A stretch of DNA of 64,000 bases, taken from Akanthomyces muscarius (taxonomy: Eukaryota; Ascomycota; Sordariomycetes; Hypocreales; Cordycipitaceae). Below, one piece after another: positions 46,457-58,440 of this stretch (the first letter of the stretch is position 1; the number at the start of each line of letters is the position of its first letter). The stretch spans positions 124,001 to 188,000 of the forward strand of contig NC_079241.1 in NCBI RefSeq assembly GCF_028009165.1. Reading direction: 5' to 3'. The translations under genes were made by a program, and so were the position numbers. The notes under the pieces are model-generated. The model had not been told where the DNA came from and made no database searches. It worked only from the letters and a program-made list of their open reading frames with translations.

Positions 46457-47101
46457 TCATGCTCGCGACAGCGCCTCAGTCGTAAACCATACCATCCAGA
46501 CAACAAGCGTAAAAAGGCTCAAAAACACAATACGCGCGTCAAGATCCCACCGTCTCGGAGCCACCGTCGCATACGCCACACCATGCATCCCCAGATTCAG
46601 CGTCGTGACTCTTAGGATCGTCCAATTCCCCACCAGCTCAGGTCCTCCAGGAAAGAGCATGTACAGGGCCGTTAAGCCCAGTTGCAGAGTGTTACCGCCC
46701 CAAGTCAGGCCTACCCAGAAAGGCGTCGTCGTTAGCAGAACAGAAAGGAAATTGATAAAAAATCGACCAGGTCCGTCGGGGAAATAGAGTCAGCATACAG
46801 GAATAAATCGTCGCGGCGTGAATCCTCTTCCACATCCTCCCCTCTTCTTCCCCTATCGTCGTGTACAGATATGGCGCGACATCGTCCCCAAAGACATCCG
46901 CGTACCACCGCGCGCCTGCCTCGAGGAAATCCCGCCCGCGGCCTAGTGTTCATTTTTTCGCCGCATCACGCGCTTCTTCGGGCGGCATGTCATGCTGATC
47001 CATGAGGATATAGGTCACGTAGGCGCGGATGTGGCTCGGCGTCGAGTCTCTACGGGAAGTGCGGGCGCTGGAGCAGTAGCTACTGCTGGCGTCTTGGCCA
47101 T
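46457..47101 (-). pseudogene. Membrane-protein family copy A (tandem array), nonsense-interrupted
   Basis: The minus-strand frame reads HIRAYVTYILMDQHD, EEARDAAKK, then TGA at 46950-46952, then LGRGRDFLEAGARWYADVFG and DVAPYLYTTIGEEEGRMWKR without changing frame. A probable intron (GTATGC donor, GCTAACG branch, GGGTAG acceptor, about 46,710-46,797) joins IYSC to LTWGGNTLQLGLTALYML. Two more membrane helices follow (LNLGMHGVAYATVA; IVFLSLFTLVVWMVWF), ending at 46457. No intron removes the TGA and keeps the conserved frame, so this copy is truncated. The ATG at 47101 is one frame off the conserved region, so a frameshift or a further exon is also needed. The family is unknown to me. Confidence 0.55.
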
Positions 47102-47292
47102 GTCTCCCATTTTGCTGCCAGCTCGTGGAACACTTCAGTCAAGCTAGACGGGAAAAGAGGAGAAGAACAGTTTGTCCGGAAATAGTTTGTTTGAAGGAAC
47201 CTGGTGTTGGCCGCCTGTGGGCATTTTCCGACTGTTAGCCACGTCATGACGAGGCTGCAATGACGTCGTTTTGGACCACAACGTGCCAAAAT

Positions 47293-47879
47293 AAAATCGT
47301 TTAATCGAACTCTCTGTATGTTTTCTTACGGAAACCTCCCTGATCAGTTCTGTTATACTTGCTGAGGCTAACTAATGTCATGACAGTGGTAGTCGCATGC
47401 TGCACTTCCCAACTCAGGCCACGGAACCACCAGCTCCGAATAGCATGGCAATACAGGCACGGCACAGAATGAAGTGTGTATCCTTAAATGTTTATTTATT
47501 CCACCTCTACTCGTATTTAGGATAAACTCCCAGTTCTATAATATCTAATAGCTCTTTTCCCCGGAGCTCTCTGTTGCTCGTCTCTGTCAATCAGTCAAGT
47601 TTCGGCCATCCAATCCGGGGTGCGCCGCGGAACAAGAAAATGCAAAAACGCCATGTAATTTAGCGAACAAACCTCAACTCCGTTTCCAACAAGAAAATTG
47701 TAACCCAATTGCTCTCCCACGTTCCCAGTAAAGAAAATAAATGCCAGGCAGCCTCTCAAATGACTGCTGGATGCGTCAAAATTTTGCACTCGTTTCCAAA
47801 CTAGCATGTTATACAAGCAGAGCCAAATAGCTTGGCTGCACAAAAATTAAAAGTAGCCACGTTATGACGGGTCTTGTAG
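47293..47879. other. AT-rich gap
   Basis: The gap holds the 3' flank of the SNT2-like gene. A minus-strand frame at 47595-47843 contains hydrophobic FIFFTGNVGEQLGYNFLVG and could be another membrane-protein remnant, but the support is weak. Confidence 0.3.
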
Positions 47880-50800
47880 CTAAGACAACAAGTTTCGCAG
47901 TGAAGGGTTGGCGCTGGCACCGCTTGGTCGCCCGTCAGGCCGTGGCGGCATCAGGTCCCGCCCACCATGAGGCATCCCACTGGGAGGTCCGGAGGGAGGT
48001 CCGGAGGGAGGTCCGGAAGGGCTCACATGCACCGACGAATGGAAATGCGATCGCTGCGGGTGAAGCCCGTGGGCAAAAGAATCTCGTGGGCGCGGCAAAG
48101 GGGGTCCGCTACTCAGATTATGCGGAGGCGAGTGCGATGGGATTCCTCCGTGCCCATGATATGGCGGTACATACGCTGTGGGAGGCGGTGGGGGAGGGCC
48201 TCGTAAGCTGCGCGGTGAAGGCGGCTGGCTGCCGTACAACGGGGCAGACGAAATTCGGTGTCCCATGCCCCCAGGTGGCGGCGGTCTCAGCGACGAGGGA
48301 GGTGGCGGCGGTGCTGCGCTCTGCATGGGAGGCGGGCCGCCGTTTATATGGCGGGCCGGTGGCGAGTGGTGGCTTGGGGGCGAGCCGCGATGCCAGTCGA
48401 AATGACTGCTTCGTGAGGACGGCGGAGGCGCTGGAAATGCGTGTGGCCTGGAGCCTGTTACATGTGACTGCGACATAGTTGGTGCAATTACCGGACGTGG
48501 CAGAGGCGGGGGAGGTCCGTGGTGGCCGTGGTGGTGACTAGACAGAGGCCGCGGCCATTGGCTCACAGAACGAGGATCGCGATATTCGGGAACCAGTGCC
48601 GGAGGTGGGGGCGAGCTGTGTAGCGAGGGTATCGAGGGCGGAGCTTGCGTTGGGAAAGATGGCCGCGTGTTGGGCGTCGACAGCGGAGCAGGCGTGTGGT
48701 GCGGCCGAGGAGTTTTGGCGAGTTTCTTGCATTTGTGGCACTGGAACTTTCTCTGCTCGACAAACTTCTGCGCCTCGGACCCGATGGTTCCGTAATGACC
48801 ATTAGTGAGCTGCCTTTCCTGGTTTCCGTCGATAGGCCACCATCGAGGCGTGACGTCGACACCGCAGCTGATGCAAACCTTTTCGCCCGGCTCAGCAGCG
48901 TTGATAGCCGGGTTAAGATGTTCGCCGTTCGTCGCGCCAACAGCTCCGATGGCAGGGGCACCATTTGCTGTTGTCGTCGAAGAAACTCTGCGAGCCGCTG
49001 GGAACGCAGCACCGCCTGCCTTGGCCGCTATTGTTAAGAGATTTGCCTTTCGTACAGTTCCCGTGAGAGTCAAGTCGGCCTGCTTGAAATTTTGCACGTA
49101 AAGCTGTAGTGCATTAAGGCCGCTGTCGCCGACAATGTCATGCATCCGGTGGGCAATGGTCTTGGTGGGAATATGATCCTTGCACCACAACAGGGCGGAC
49201 ATGGCGCCACTTTCGCCATTGATTGTCACAATGTTGAACTGGTCGCGTCGAGAGCTCTTGACCGGGGTAATGTCGAAGGCGAGAAGGTGGCCTGCTTGTC
49301 GAGCACATTCCACATGAAACGTTGTGCGGCAATGATGGCACGGAATGCAAGCTCCATTGCCGACCTGGTTGCACGCAGAGCAAACCTCGTCATATCGGAG
49401 CTTGGGGATGGAGGGGATTCCCTCGGAAGGCTCCATGGCCTTGGAATTGCCAAACTTGACCTCGGGGGTCCAGACAGCGCAGGTTACGTGGACCCAATTA
49501 TTGTCCGCCGTTCGCTTCAGTGGCTCTCGAGGGTTGACAGGGCGATTAAGCTCTTCTTGGCGCTTTCGATAATGATCAGCCGCCTTGCGAGCTTGCTGGA
49601 CTTCCAGTCGCTCACGCTCCCGGTCCTTATCCGACATTTTCTTCTTATGGTGTGTGAGTTTCGGCTGCTCGACGAACTCTTGCTCGGTATGCTCAACAGG
49701 ACACAAAACGCATTTGTATTGAATCGAGACCTGCGGGTTCTTGTCATTGGTACACATGTCGCAAAGCCATTTGCCCTGAATTCTGTTGTCGATGATGCCG
49801 TAGCAGTTTCGGTGAACAGTGAGGCGACATTCGCGGCATGCGACGTGCTGGTCGTCAGGAGGTCCTAGCTCGTTGCAGATCGCGCATGGCAAAGTTCTGG
49901 CCTGGGGTAATTCAGGTATGGGAGTGGCTTCGGTGGTCCTGTCTTTATCCTTTTTCTTGATGATGCCGACGCCAGCAATGCTACCACCGTCCGAGTTAGC
50001 AGGGTCAAAGTCTCTTTCAACGGGGACTTTGAGACGCTTTCTGGGAGGTTCAACGCCGTTGGCGCTGGTAGTGCCGCTGAGAGGGGTAGAATCGCGATCA
50101 GGCGTCATGAGACCATGCTCCTGGGCAGCCTGGAGTTCTTTGAGAAGCTCTTCATCCTGCTTGCGCTTCCAAGCCTTGGATTGAGTGACCTTCTTGGCCA
50201 CCTCGTCAATATCCTCCCATCGGATGGCATAGCGACGCCAGATTTCCGCACAACGTCGGCAAAGGGCCACAACGGGCTGATTGTTCTTGTCTTTGGGTGG
50301 AGGCTTAGCGACGCCATTTTCGTCGAGCAGCCCTTGCATAGAATTAGGAGCTCTGCGCCACTGTCGGGAGGTAGTTATCGTGCAAAATAGGCAGACAAAG
50401 CTACGCTTCCTTTCGACAGCCTTAGCGGTATCAAAAGCCGAGTCGTCATCGTCATCGGCAACATCATCGGCCACTTTGTTAGCAGCAGCGTCAGCCTTTT
50501 TGGCCTGCTTCTTGCCCTTGCGACCCGTATAGTTGCCCCAAATCTGCTTGCCACGGGTCGACTTCTTCCAGGTATAGTAGTAGCGGACAACTTGGCCGGG
50601 AGTCATCGTTTTTACATGCTTCTTGACGAGGAACAGCTCGGAGCCATACTTGGAAATGGCTTCTTCCCAACGCTTCTCTTCAGCGGCGGTCAGACGAGGT
50701 TCTTTGAAATCAGCCAGTGGTGTCTTGGCGAGCAGTTGGCGAGCCGGGTCGGGTTTGTAATGCTTGCGATAGAAGTAGTTGAGGGCGACGTCCTGCAAAT

Positions 50801-53800
50801 TGGTGCACTGCTTGGGCAGGCCGTGGTCCTCGGCCGTCGATCTGGCTTTGTCCATGTAGTCAATGGTAACCCTGTCAGGATGTTCGCGCTTGTCGGCTGG
50901 AGGAACCCAGATGGGAGTGGCGGTGCAGTTGGGATCACTGGCGTCGTGGTCTTCACCTCGAGCGGTGTAGCCAGGAGGCTCATCTTGAACCCATTTTGGT
51001 CGCTTGCCACGCATGGCCTTCTCCTCCTGGATGTCCTTGAGCTTGGCCCCACCCTTGCCGCGCTTGATCTCGAGGGGCTTGACATATTCGACAGGACGAC
51101 CTGGCCAGGCGTGGACAGTGGCTTGATTTCTGGGGCCAATACGGGTGCTGGAGCGGGGGTATATACGGTCGTCGTAGTCGAGGGCGTCTTCGGGCTTGCA
51201 GTGGATGCCGAGATAGCGGTAAGGCCAGAGACTGGCGTGGTATATTTGCTCGACAGTGCCTTCATGGTGGACTTTTTCGTCATCAGTCGGGGTGGTCCTG
51301 TTGGTGTTGGGGTCCTGGGCGTCCTCTTCGTCGTCGTCGAGAAGGTCTTCGTCATCTTCGCCGTCGGGCACGGTGTGACGGTTCTCGAGCTTTCGCTCTT
51401 GGGCACGACTGCAGGCAGCACAAGACCAAGCAAATCCTCTAGACGGTTTCTTGAGGAGTGGCGGCCGGACGCAGTTCATGTGGTAAGTCAAGCGGCAAAC
51501 GGCGCAGTCGACGGAGTCGTTGCTGGAGAGAGTCAGCGAATGTTATGGAAGACATGGTTTGATTGAAAAGAGAGGTTAAAGATTCGGTGTAGATGGATGG
51601 GTCGGTCATTTGTCTAAAGACGAGAAAGCGATGCAGTGATGTGTTTTGGGGGCAGTGTGTGGTGATGGGATGTCGTGTAAGCAAGCATCTGGTAGTGTGT
51701 GCAGGAGTTCCAGTAGCGTGGACATGGTTTGTAGACGGCTGCCGTTCTTGGTATGTGGCCAGGTGGGGTTGGAAACATGGAGTGGGCTCGGTGGTTGTGG
51801 GAGGTGGACCGGCAGCGAATGAAACCGCATGGCCAGCACTGGCGGCCACTGAGAGCCACTGGGGTGAGCCGGGCTACCGCAGGCTTGCGGCTGGTTGGTT
51901 TGGGAGAGGCCGGATTGGCCCAGGGAGGGCGGTGGAGACGTGCAGGGGAAGAGGACTGCGAGAAGGAAAAACAGGGCCCGATGGAAGACGAAGAAGAAGC
52001 AGAGGATGAGAGGCCGTTTCTGCTGCAAGCTGCGGCTTCTGCGGCGGCGGCGGCTGCTCACGGTGGGTTGCTGTGGGTGATGCTCTCGTGGTGTGGCGCG
52101 TGTCTGTGGCGACGAGTACGATGCGTGTTTGTCTGTCCTGTGTCGCCGGAAACACGTCCAAGACCCCCATGACGCCGTCGCCGCCTCACGTCGCCTCGCC
52201 TGGCCTCTCACCACTTTTGCTGCCTGCTGGGCCACACCTGGACTTGGCCACTTGCCACACCAATCCACCCGCTGCCACGCCACACCACGCCCACGCCCAC
52301 ACCCACCCACCCTCTCCAGCTAGAACCTGCAGGTCTGCATCCGCCGCAGCACCCACACACCACACGTCCCATTTGGGTTTCCCCCAGTCAAGGCGCACTC
52401 GGTAAGCACAGAGACGGAGAGTCACCAGGCTGAGCATAGATGGAGGGGGTGAGGCCGAAAACGAGGGCATAAGAGAACCGTAGAAAAGGAAAGAAAAAGA
52501 CTTACTTCGCGCAATACCCGCTGCATCGCTTGCACGACTTGACCGCGCTAGTCAGCTCCTTGCCACGCCCCTGCTCAACCAGGACGAATTTCCACCGCTC
52601 ATCCAGCACCTTTTTAACCTTGTCCGGCACATTCACGATGAGCTTGGTCGGGATCAGGTCGTAGCTCTTTTGGATGTATCGGTCATACAGCTTCTCAAAC
52701 CAGAAGCAGTCGGGCGACTTGCGATACTCGTCGAAATTGTCAATTTCTGCGCGGTGCTTGATATGGCACTTGCCACGTAGCGCCGCCAGCGGGCTAATGT
52801 CGGAATGCATGGTTGCGATAAGCAGTCGCGTGTCTGTCACCTTGCGCCCGATATCCTTGGGGCGGTAGAACCAGTTGATGCGCACCGCGTCCACCGGACG
52901 CGTCTGGTCGTTTTGCGGGTGCAGGAACTCCATGATGCGACCGAGGTAGTAAGGCTCGCCGGGCGGCTCGCACACCAGGTACACATGATCTGGTAAAATT
53001 CGTTAGTCTTTCGCTCTCGTCTGCGGTTGTGGTGCTGTGCAATGACTGCACATGCCGCCGTGGTGTTGTGAAATTGCACGGGGGTGGAGCCACCAAGACT
53101 TACCATTTGCTTCCAGCACTGTCCCGTCGTCCGCCACCAGCCGGCCATTCTGCGGGCGCCCCTTGCAATTCTCGAAACTAAGCATGTTGGTTTCTGGCCA
53201 AATTGCTGATGTCGAGCTTTGCGCTGTGTTAGAGGCTGCTGCGCGTCGCGCCGACTGCCCACTAGTCGTCGTTGCCGCGGTCACCTGCGCTGGGCCATTG
53301 ACTGCCTTCCGCTTGCGCGACGCAGCGGCCGATGACGAGGGCGGTGCGCCGGCAGGTACGTGTCCGTTGCTGCTGGCACCGGCATGGGCCTGCGATGCGG
53401 CGGTCTTGGAGTCGTCGCTGCCTGGTGCGCTGCCCGTCAGAGGCTTGCGAGCCCCAGCCGCAGCGCGCCCTGACGTCTCACCCCCGTTGGTGAGGATGGT
53501 GGTGGTGGTGGCCGGGCGCGACGATTTCTTGGGTGCGTCGCCCTGGTTCTTGTCGTAGTAGTCATAATTGTCCATTTCAATATCCTTATCCTCTGCATAG
53601 TTGGGCCGCGCGTTGCCACCTCGGTTGCGGGAGCGTGTCCCATATGGCGCCGCGCCGTCAGCGCCAGCGTCCTTGTCCGCGACGGCACCAGACGAGTTGG
53701 TCATGGCGTCTGCGCTGGACTTGGACTCTGGATCTGAAGACCGCGAATCCTAGAGGGAGAAGCGAAAAAATGTGTCAGCGTCAAACGACAGAGTGCGTGG

Positions 53801-54000
53801 TGTGCAGGCAGCGGCGGTCGGCAGGGGCTGGGAGCCGGGTGAGGTGTGCGATGTGAGGTTTGCAGGTTGAGTAAAGTGTGGTATAAGAGGGCGATGGGGA
53901 GAGCGGATGGGGGGAAACAAAGGTGCGAGTGAGACGAGTGCGAAAAGAGGAAAATTACGACCGCCCAAACGAGGGGAAAACTCACATTTTGCTGAGCCAT
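47880..54000 (-). CDS. SNT2: SNT2-type chromatin reader (BAH, PHD, SANT, extended PHD, GATA-like zinc finger)
   Basis: Nuclear multi-reader protein; yeast Snt2 works with Ecm5 and Rpd3 in stress-related repression and acts as a histone ubiquitin ligase. Four exons: 54000-53986, 53749-53104, 52989-52506 and 51522-47880, giving 1595 residues. The order is a Ser/Ala-rich N-terminus; BAH domain (about residues 200-370; VYLVCEPPGEPYYLGRIMEF); PHD1 across the last splice (CKRCSGYCANNDSVDCAVC); SANT near residue 662 (AAEEKRWEEAISKYG); a C2C2 finger (CLFCTITTSRQW); PHD2 near 926 (CAICNELGPPDDQHVACREC); extended PHD near 1056 (WVHVTCAVWTPEV); a GATA-like finger near 1262 (CISCGVDVTPRWW); and a Pro-rich tail with GPPSGPPSGPPSG. 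Exon 1 is 15 nt (MAQQN) with the ideal context CCACCATGG. Starting at the ATG at 53704 instead would give 1575 residues. Confidence 0.9.
51523..52505 (-). other. 983-nt intron of the SNT2-like gene
   Basis: GTAAGTC donor at 52505 and CTCTCCAG acceptor at 51523; the join builds the PHD1 sequence GYCANNDSVDCAVC. It is more than ten times longer than most introns in the window. Both strands carry open frames of up to about 235 codons in it, but they are Pro/His/Arg-rich low-complexity sequence without motifs. It may hold regulatory sequence or an RNA; nothing specific was identified. Confidence 0.75.
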
Positions 54001-57000
54001 GGTGGCACCACGCATTCAGCGTCGAGGTCGCGATGAGACGAGGCAGACGTCGTATGGATGGCATGCCCCAGGTACCAAGCACGAGGGGTGCGTAAAAAGC
54101 GAGACGCGTGGTATTGGAGCGAATTGTGGTAGTCTGAGTAAGAGGGGAAAACAGGGATGGCGTTGAGAAGAAACTGGAGTGAGCGAGTCGCGTGCAAGTA
54201 GAAATCTGGCGATGCGAGATGGATCAGGGAAGAGAGGAAAAAGGTTTGGACGAGTGGAAGAAGGCGTGGATGTGATTCCCTGCTGGCGGCGACAAGAAGA
54301 AACGTCCCCGAGGCGGCGGCGGCGGGCCCTTCGTCTCTCCCCCAAGACTGGCCGGGACAGGCCAGGACAAGGCCAGACAGGGCAAAGAGGCATGGCTTGG
54401 CTTGCCTTTGGTTCGATCAAGGGCCTGCCGTGCCTTGCGCTAGATGGCTTTCTGTCTGACCCTGTCCGGGCATGTCTACAGCTGCAGCATGCGCTAGCCA
54501 CCCACTGTAAGTTGTGCGCCAGGGTACATGATATCACCACTCAAGCCCGCGCCTCGTTCTTGTACCTCCGCCTCTGCCATTCTGCTCCAGGCGCATGACC
54601 CCCCTGTAACTGCTCGCTGTAAAATAACTCTCAGTGGCACCCATGTCATGGGGGTGTGGCGCACTAGTGACCTCGCCATGTACCTCTAAAGTCTTCACTA
54701 TCATCTCCAGCTCCCTTTTCGTGGCGCGATTCACCCAAACTCTGCAGATCCCAGCTACCAGAAACTTTATATCGACTTGACGCACCCTTGAGCCCAAGTG
54801 TTGCTCGTGAGGCCCCACCGGTCCCGCTGGTCAGACACAGTTTGAATGAAAGAGGGATCGCAACAGCCCGACCAGAGGAACTCTGCCACGCTCTTTTCTG
54901 GTGTGCAGCATTTCCCTCTCTATTTTATTTCACTCGCCTTCCTTGGCCTTTTCCCCGTGCTATTTCACTACGATTCCATCTCGTTTGTCAAATTATACCA
55001 ACTTGCCCTTACCGGCGCCGTCCCGCATCCGCTTCCCATGTCATTCCCAGCATCCTTGCTGCTAATATTGGCTCCCGTACACTCCCATGTGCACTGCTTC
55101 ATCCCATTCTTCTAACCGTCACTACCAGTCCGGAATTCTCCATCAAGACCTGTGTGTACTCGTCTTTATTCTCCCCAGCAGCCTCGGTTGCACTTGTTTG
55201 TCACGCTCCCCAGCTCGAAATGATGGTACCTGTTCCTGGTTACCTCTCGTCTGTCCCCCCTTCCACACTCTTTCTTCCCCCGGTCATTCCTCACCAGGCC
55301 ACTCACCGTCACGCAGGCGAGTGAAAATAGCCCGTGAATTCTCTGTTTGTTTTGCTGATGCTTTCCAGTCGGTGGCTCTCCTCTTGAACACTACCCATGC
55401 ATGTACACCGAGCAATGCATTATTTCTACTCTTTCGTAGTCCAGCGTTATAATACAGTCTCTGGCCGGTAGATGCGTCGAGAAAACGACGAATTGCCCAT
55501 CCCATTGCCGCACTGTGGGTTATTCGCTGCCTTCTACGCTCTGCCAGGAAACCCGCACCAACTAGCCAGCGGCTGCGTCTACCATCATGCCAGCCATGTA
55601 TCCGTACCTCCACACGCCACCGCCACGCTCACCCACCATCAGACCTACAATCCTCTCCGGCATAGCTGCAAACTCAACTATATATATTAGACGATCGTTG
55701 CCCACGAGACGCGCATTACGATCATACCGTCAGCCACAGGCAGCACACAGCGTCCTTGATCAATGGTAGCCACTAGCTATGCAATGTCTTATTGTTCGCT
55801 ACACTTTCTAGTCCTTCTGTGCACACACAGCTGCATGCGAGGTTGCGCAATTTCAATTTCCGGGAGGCGTCAAGCCCAGGCGGTGGTTTGCGAAACAGCG
55901 ATCAGCACGAGCAGCCTTGGTCCAAAAGATGGGTGCGTTGTTGTATGACGCTGCTAGTTCTAGTTCGGCGGCTGGGTCGCCGCCTCGGGTCGAGTGAAAG
56001 AAAGCTCCAGAAATGGCTAAAAACAGAACAACGCTGCCGAGTACCTACTGGTGACTGACCAGGACCTAGGTGCGAACAGGGGTGTCGTTCGGAACACCAA
56101 CAACTCCCATGAGGGCGGTGGGCACTACAGCCTGGCCTTTGAGGAGAGGCAGAGAGGATCCGAGGGCCCAAACTGCAACAAGCTTCTCACAAACCTTCTC
56201 AACGCCGGGCTGAAATTTCTTTGCTCTGTTCCGATATTAGCTAAGATAGCAGGCGCAAGACCACAAGAGTGGTAGCTAGCGCCCGGCCAGCCGAGGCGCA
56301 AATGGCGAGACCAGGCTTTTTCTCTAGCAAGAAAAAGACCCGCTCGCCCACAACGCCGTGAAAGAAATTACAAAGGAACACGACACCAAAGGTGAAAATT
56401 CCAAAAAGCTTTGTAAAGGTCCCAATTCGCATATTCGTTAGAAGGTAGCTGAGGCATGGCTGGGCGGTCGTCGACAATAGAGTCGTTGAGAGGCAGCGCA
56501 TGTATGTAGGTACCCTCGAGAGCCAATTTAAAAGAAAATGCGCCATGAACGCACGCCCAGCGCGCCAACGCCCTGTAAATTAAAAAAAAATCCTCATGGG
56601 GGTGGGCATGACGGCACTGGGGGGGTGTGGACTAGACCACGCCTGTACATACCAGGGGCTGCCACCGCTGCAAGATGGGATCAAAATCGAGCGACCGGGT
56701 TTTATTATAGGGCAGACAGTGTGTTCTGCGAGTGCCCATTCTTTGCCCGTCATTCTATCCAGCAAATCTCCGTCTCCCCAACCATTTCCGAAGCAAGCGC
56801 AGAATCCGCCCCCAGACGACTCGTCGTCGTCAAAGGGCAAAATAGGTGTGGTGTCGGACACCGCGTGCGTGTCTCATGATAGGATACGCCCCCCCTTCGT
56901 CCCCCCTCCGGCCCGCAAAAGGGTTACGATTCGGTAATCGTGCCCCGTTGTCGCATTCTTGAGCCAACCTCACGGCAACCATCAGCCCATCCGTCGCTGG

Positions 57001-58407
57001 CGGGCGGTTTGGTCGCGTTAGGGTCAAAAGTTCACATCGTAATCTATTCTCAAGGCAGAAATAGTCGGCCTCTTCCTCGTGCGACGTTTGCGCTTTTTCT
57101 CTGCTCATAGCGGACGCTTTCTCGCCCAACGGTCAGCCCGGCATTGTGCTCAGGGCAGGGCAGTATCAGACCGACAGCTCTGAGACAGGGCAAATTTGCA
57201 CACATCTGTGCTCCAACCGTTGCCGCCCTGCCTCTCGGTACTTGGATTTTCAATTCTGGCGCAGCATGTATCAGTATGGCGTTCGACGGTGGGACATGGT
57301 AAGAGGTAGCCTAATTCCGCCCACGGAAATGGAACTCCCAGTCTAGAAATCAGTCCCGTCATGGTTTTAATAGGTTACAGGGGTCGTCAAGAATTGCCGG
57401 AGCATTTTCCCACCGTACCAGTCAGCTGGGCGCGGCCGGCGTCTTCCCACCGCTTCTATGGACAGTAATAACAATGGCTCGCCCAGCCAAGACTGGCCAA
57501 TCCCGACCGTACCGTTGTCCATCTCGAGCGGCGGATCCAGTCGCTGCACGCAGTGGACATGCTGTGACTGGCTGGCTAATAACCACAATGGCATAGCCCT
57601 GGGAATCTGCAGCGTTGCTACCAACCACCTATCTTTAGGGTACCTTATAGAACTACCACATATTGGCATGTAGGTACATACTGCGCCTACCTACACTTGG
57701 GGCACAGAACGCATACCGTAGGGTGTCGCCTCAAAACCCATCCGCCTACCCTGAACCGACGCAATCGATGGTCACAGTCGCCTGGCCTTCAGAGTTCGCG
57801 TCAGAGGCTTGTCCGCTACACTCCAGATTCGATCGTCGCATGGCAACATGCCCGCATTTTCCCAAGTCATCTTTGCGTTATAAAAATAAAAATAAAAAAA
57901 AAGGCTTTCCACTCAGAGCATTGGTGCCCTTGCCTACAATTTGTGGGCTGCACGACCGACGGCCACGCTGAAGCCCCATCACGCCACTAGCGAAACATGA
58001 AGACGGCCCGACAGATAACCTCGATGTGAAGGCCTGCTGTGTTGAGCGAATGTACCGCTTCAAATGAATCAAAACTTGCGCGAAGTCAACATCTTTTCAT
58101 GCTTGGCCCATATTCCGGCCTCTACGCAAAGCAAAGGCGCAAAGTTGTCCAAGGCATCTCAGCCCCTCAGTCGCACGGTTGCTCAAGTGTGGCACACGGG
58201 TGCGACGGTGCGTTCCATCTGAAGTTCTGTGTACCCAGTGCCAGTACTACCAGTAGGTACACCAGGCACAAAAAGGGATGATGAACAATGAAGGCGGGTG
58301 GTGCTAGAGTAGTGGGTGATGGCTTCACGCGACAATCGGCAGAGATATTGACGAGAGACGAAAAGCCAAAGATACAAGGTCAATACTGCTAGAAGAAAAG
58401 TCTCTAC

Positions 58408-58440
<33 letters not shown>

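Noticed and set aside
50592..51566. 324-codon plus-strand frame opposite SNT2
   Set aside because: Antisense shadow of exon 4 of SNT2, Val/Gly-rich with no motif.
51606..52310. 235-codon minus-strand frame in the SNT2 intron
   Set aside because: His/Pro/Ser low complexity; the flanking splice sites rebuild a PHD finger, so this is intron.
54788..55324. 178-codon plus-strand frame in the large intergenic gap
   Set aside because: No domain, uneven composition, and similar-length frames in the other readings; not enough to call a gene.
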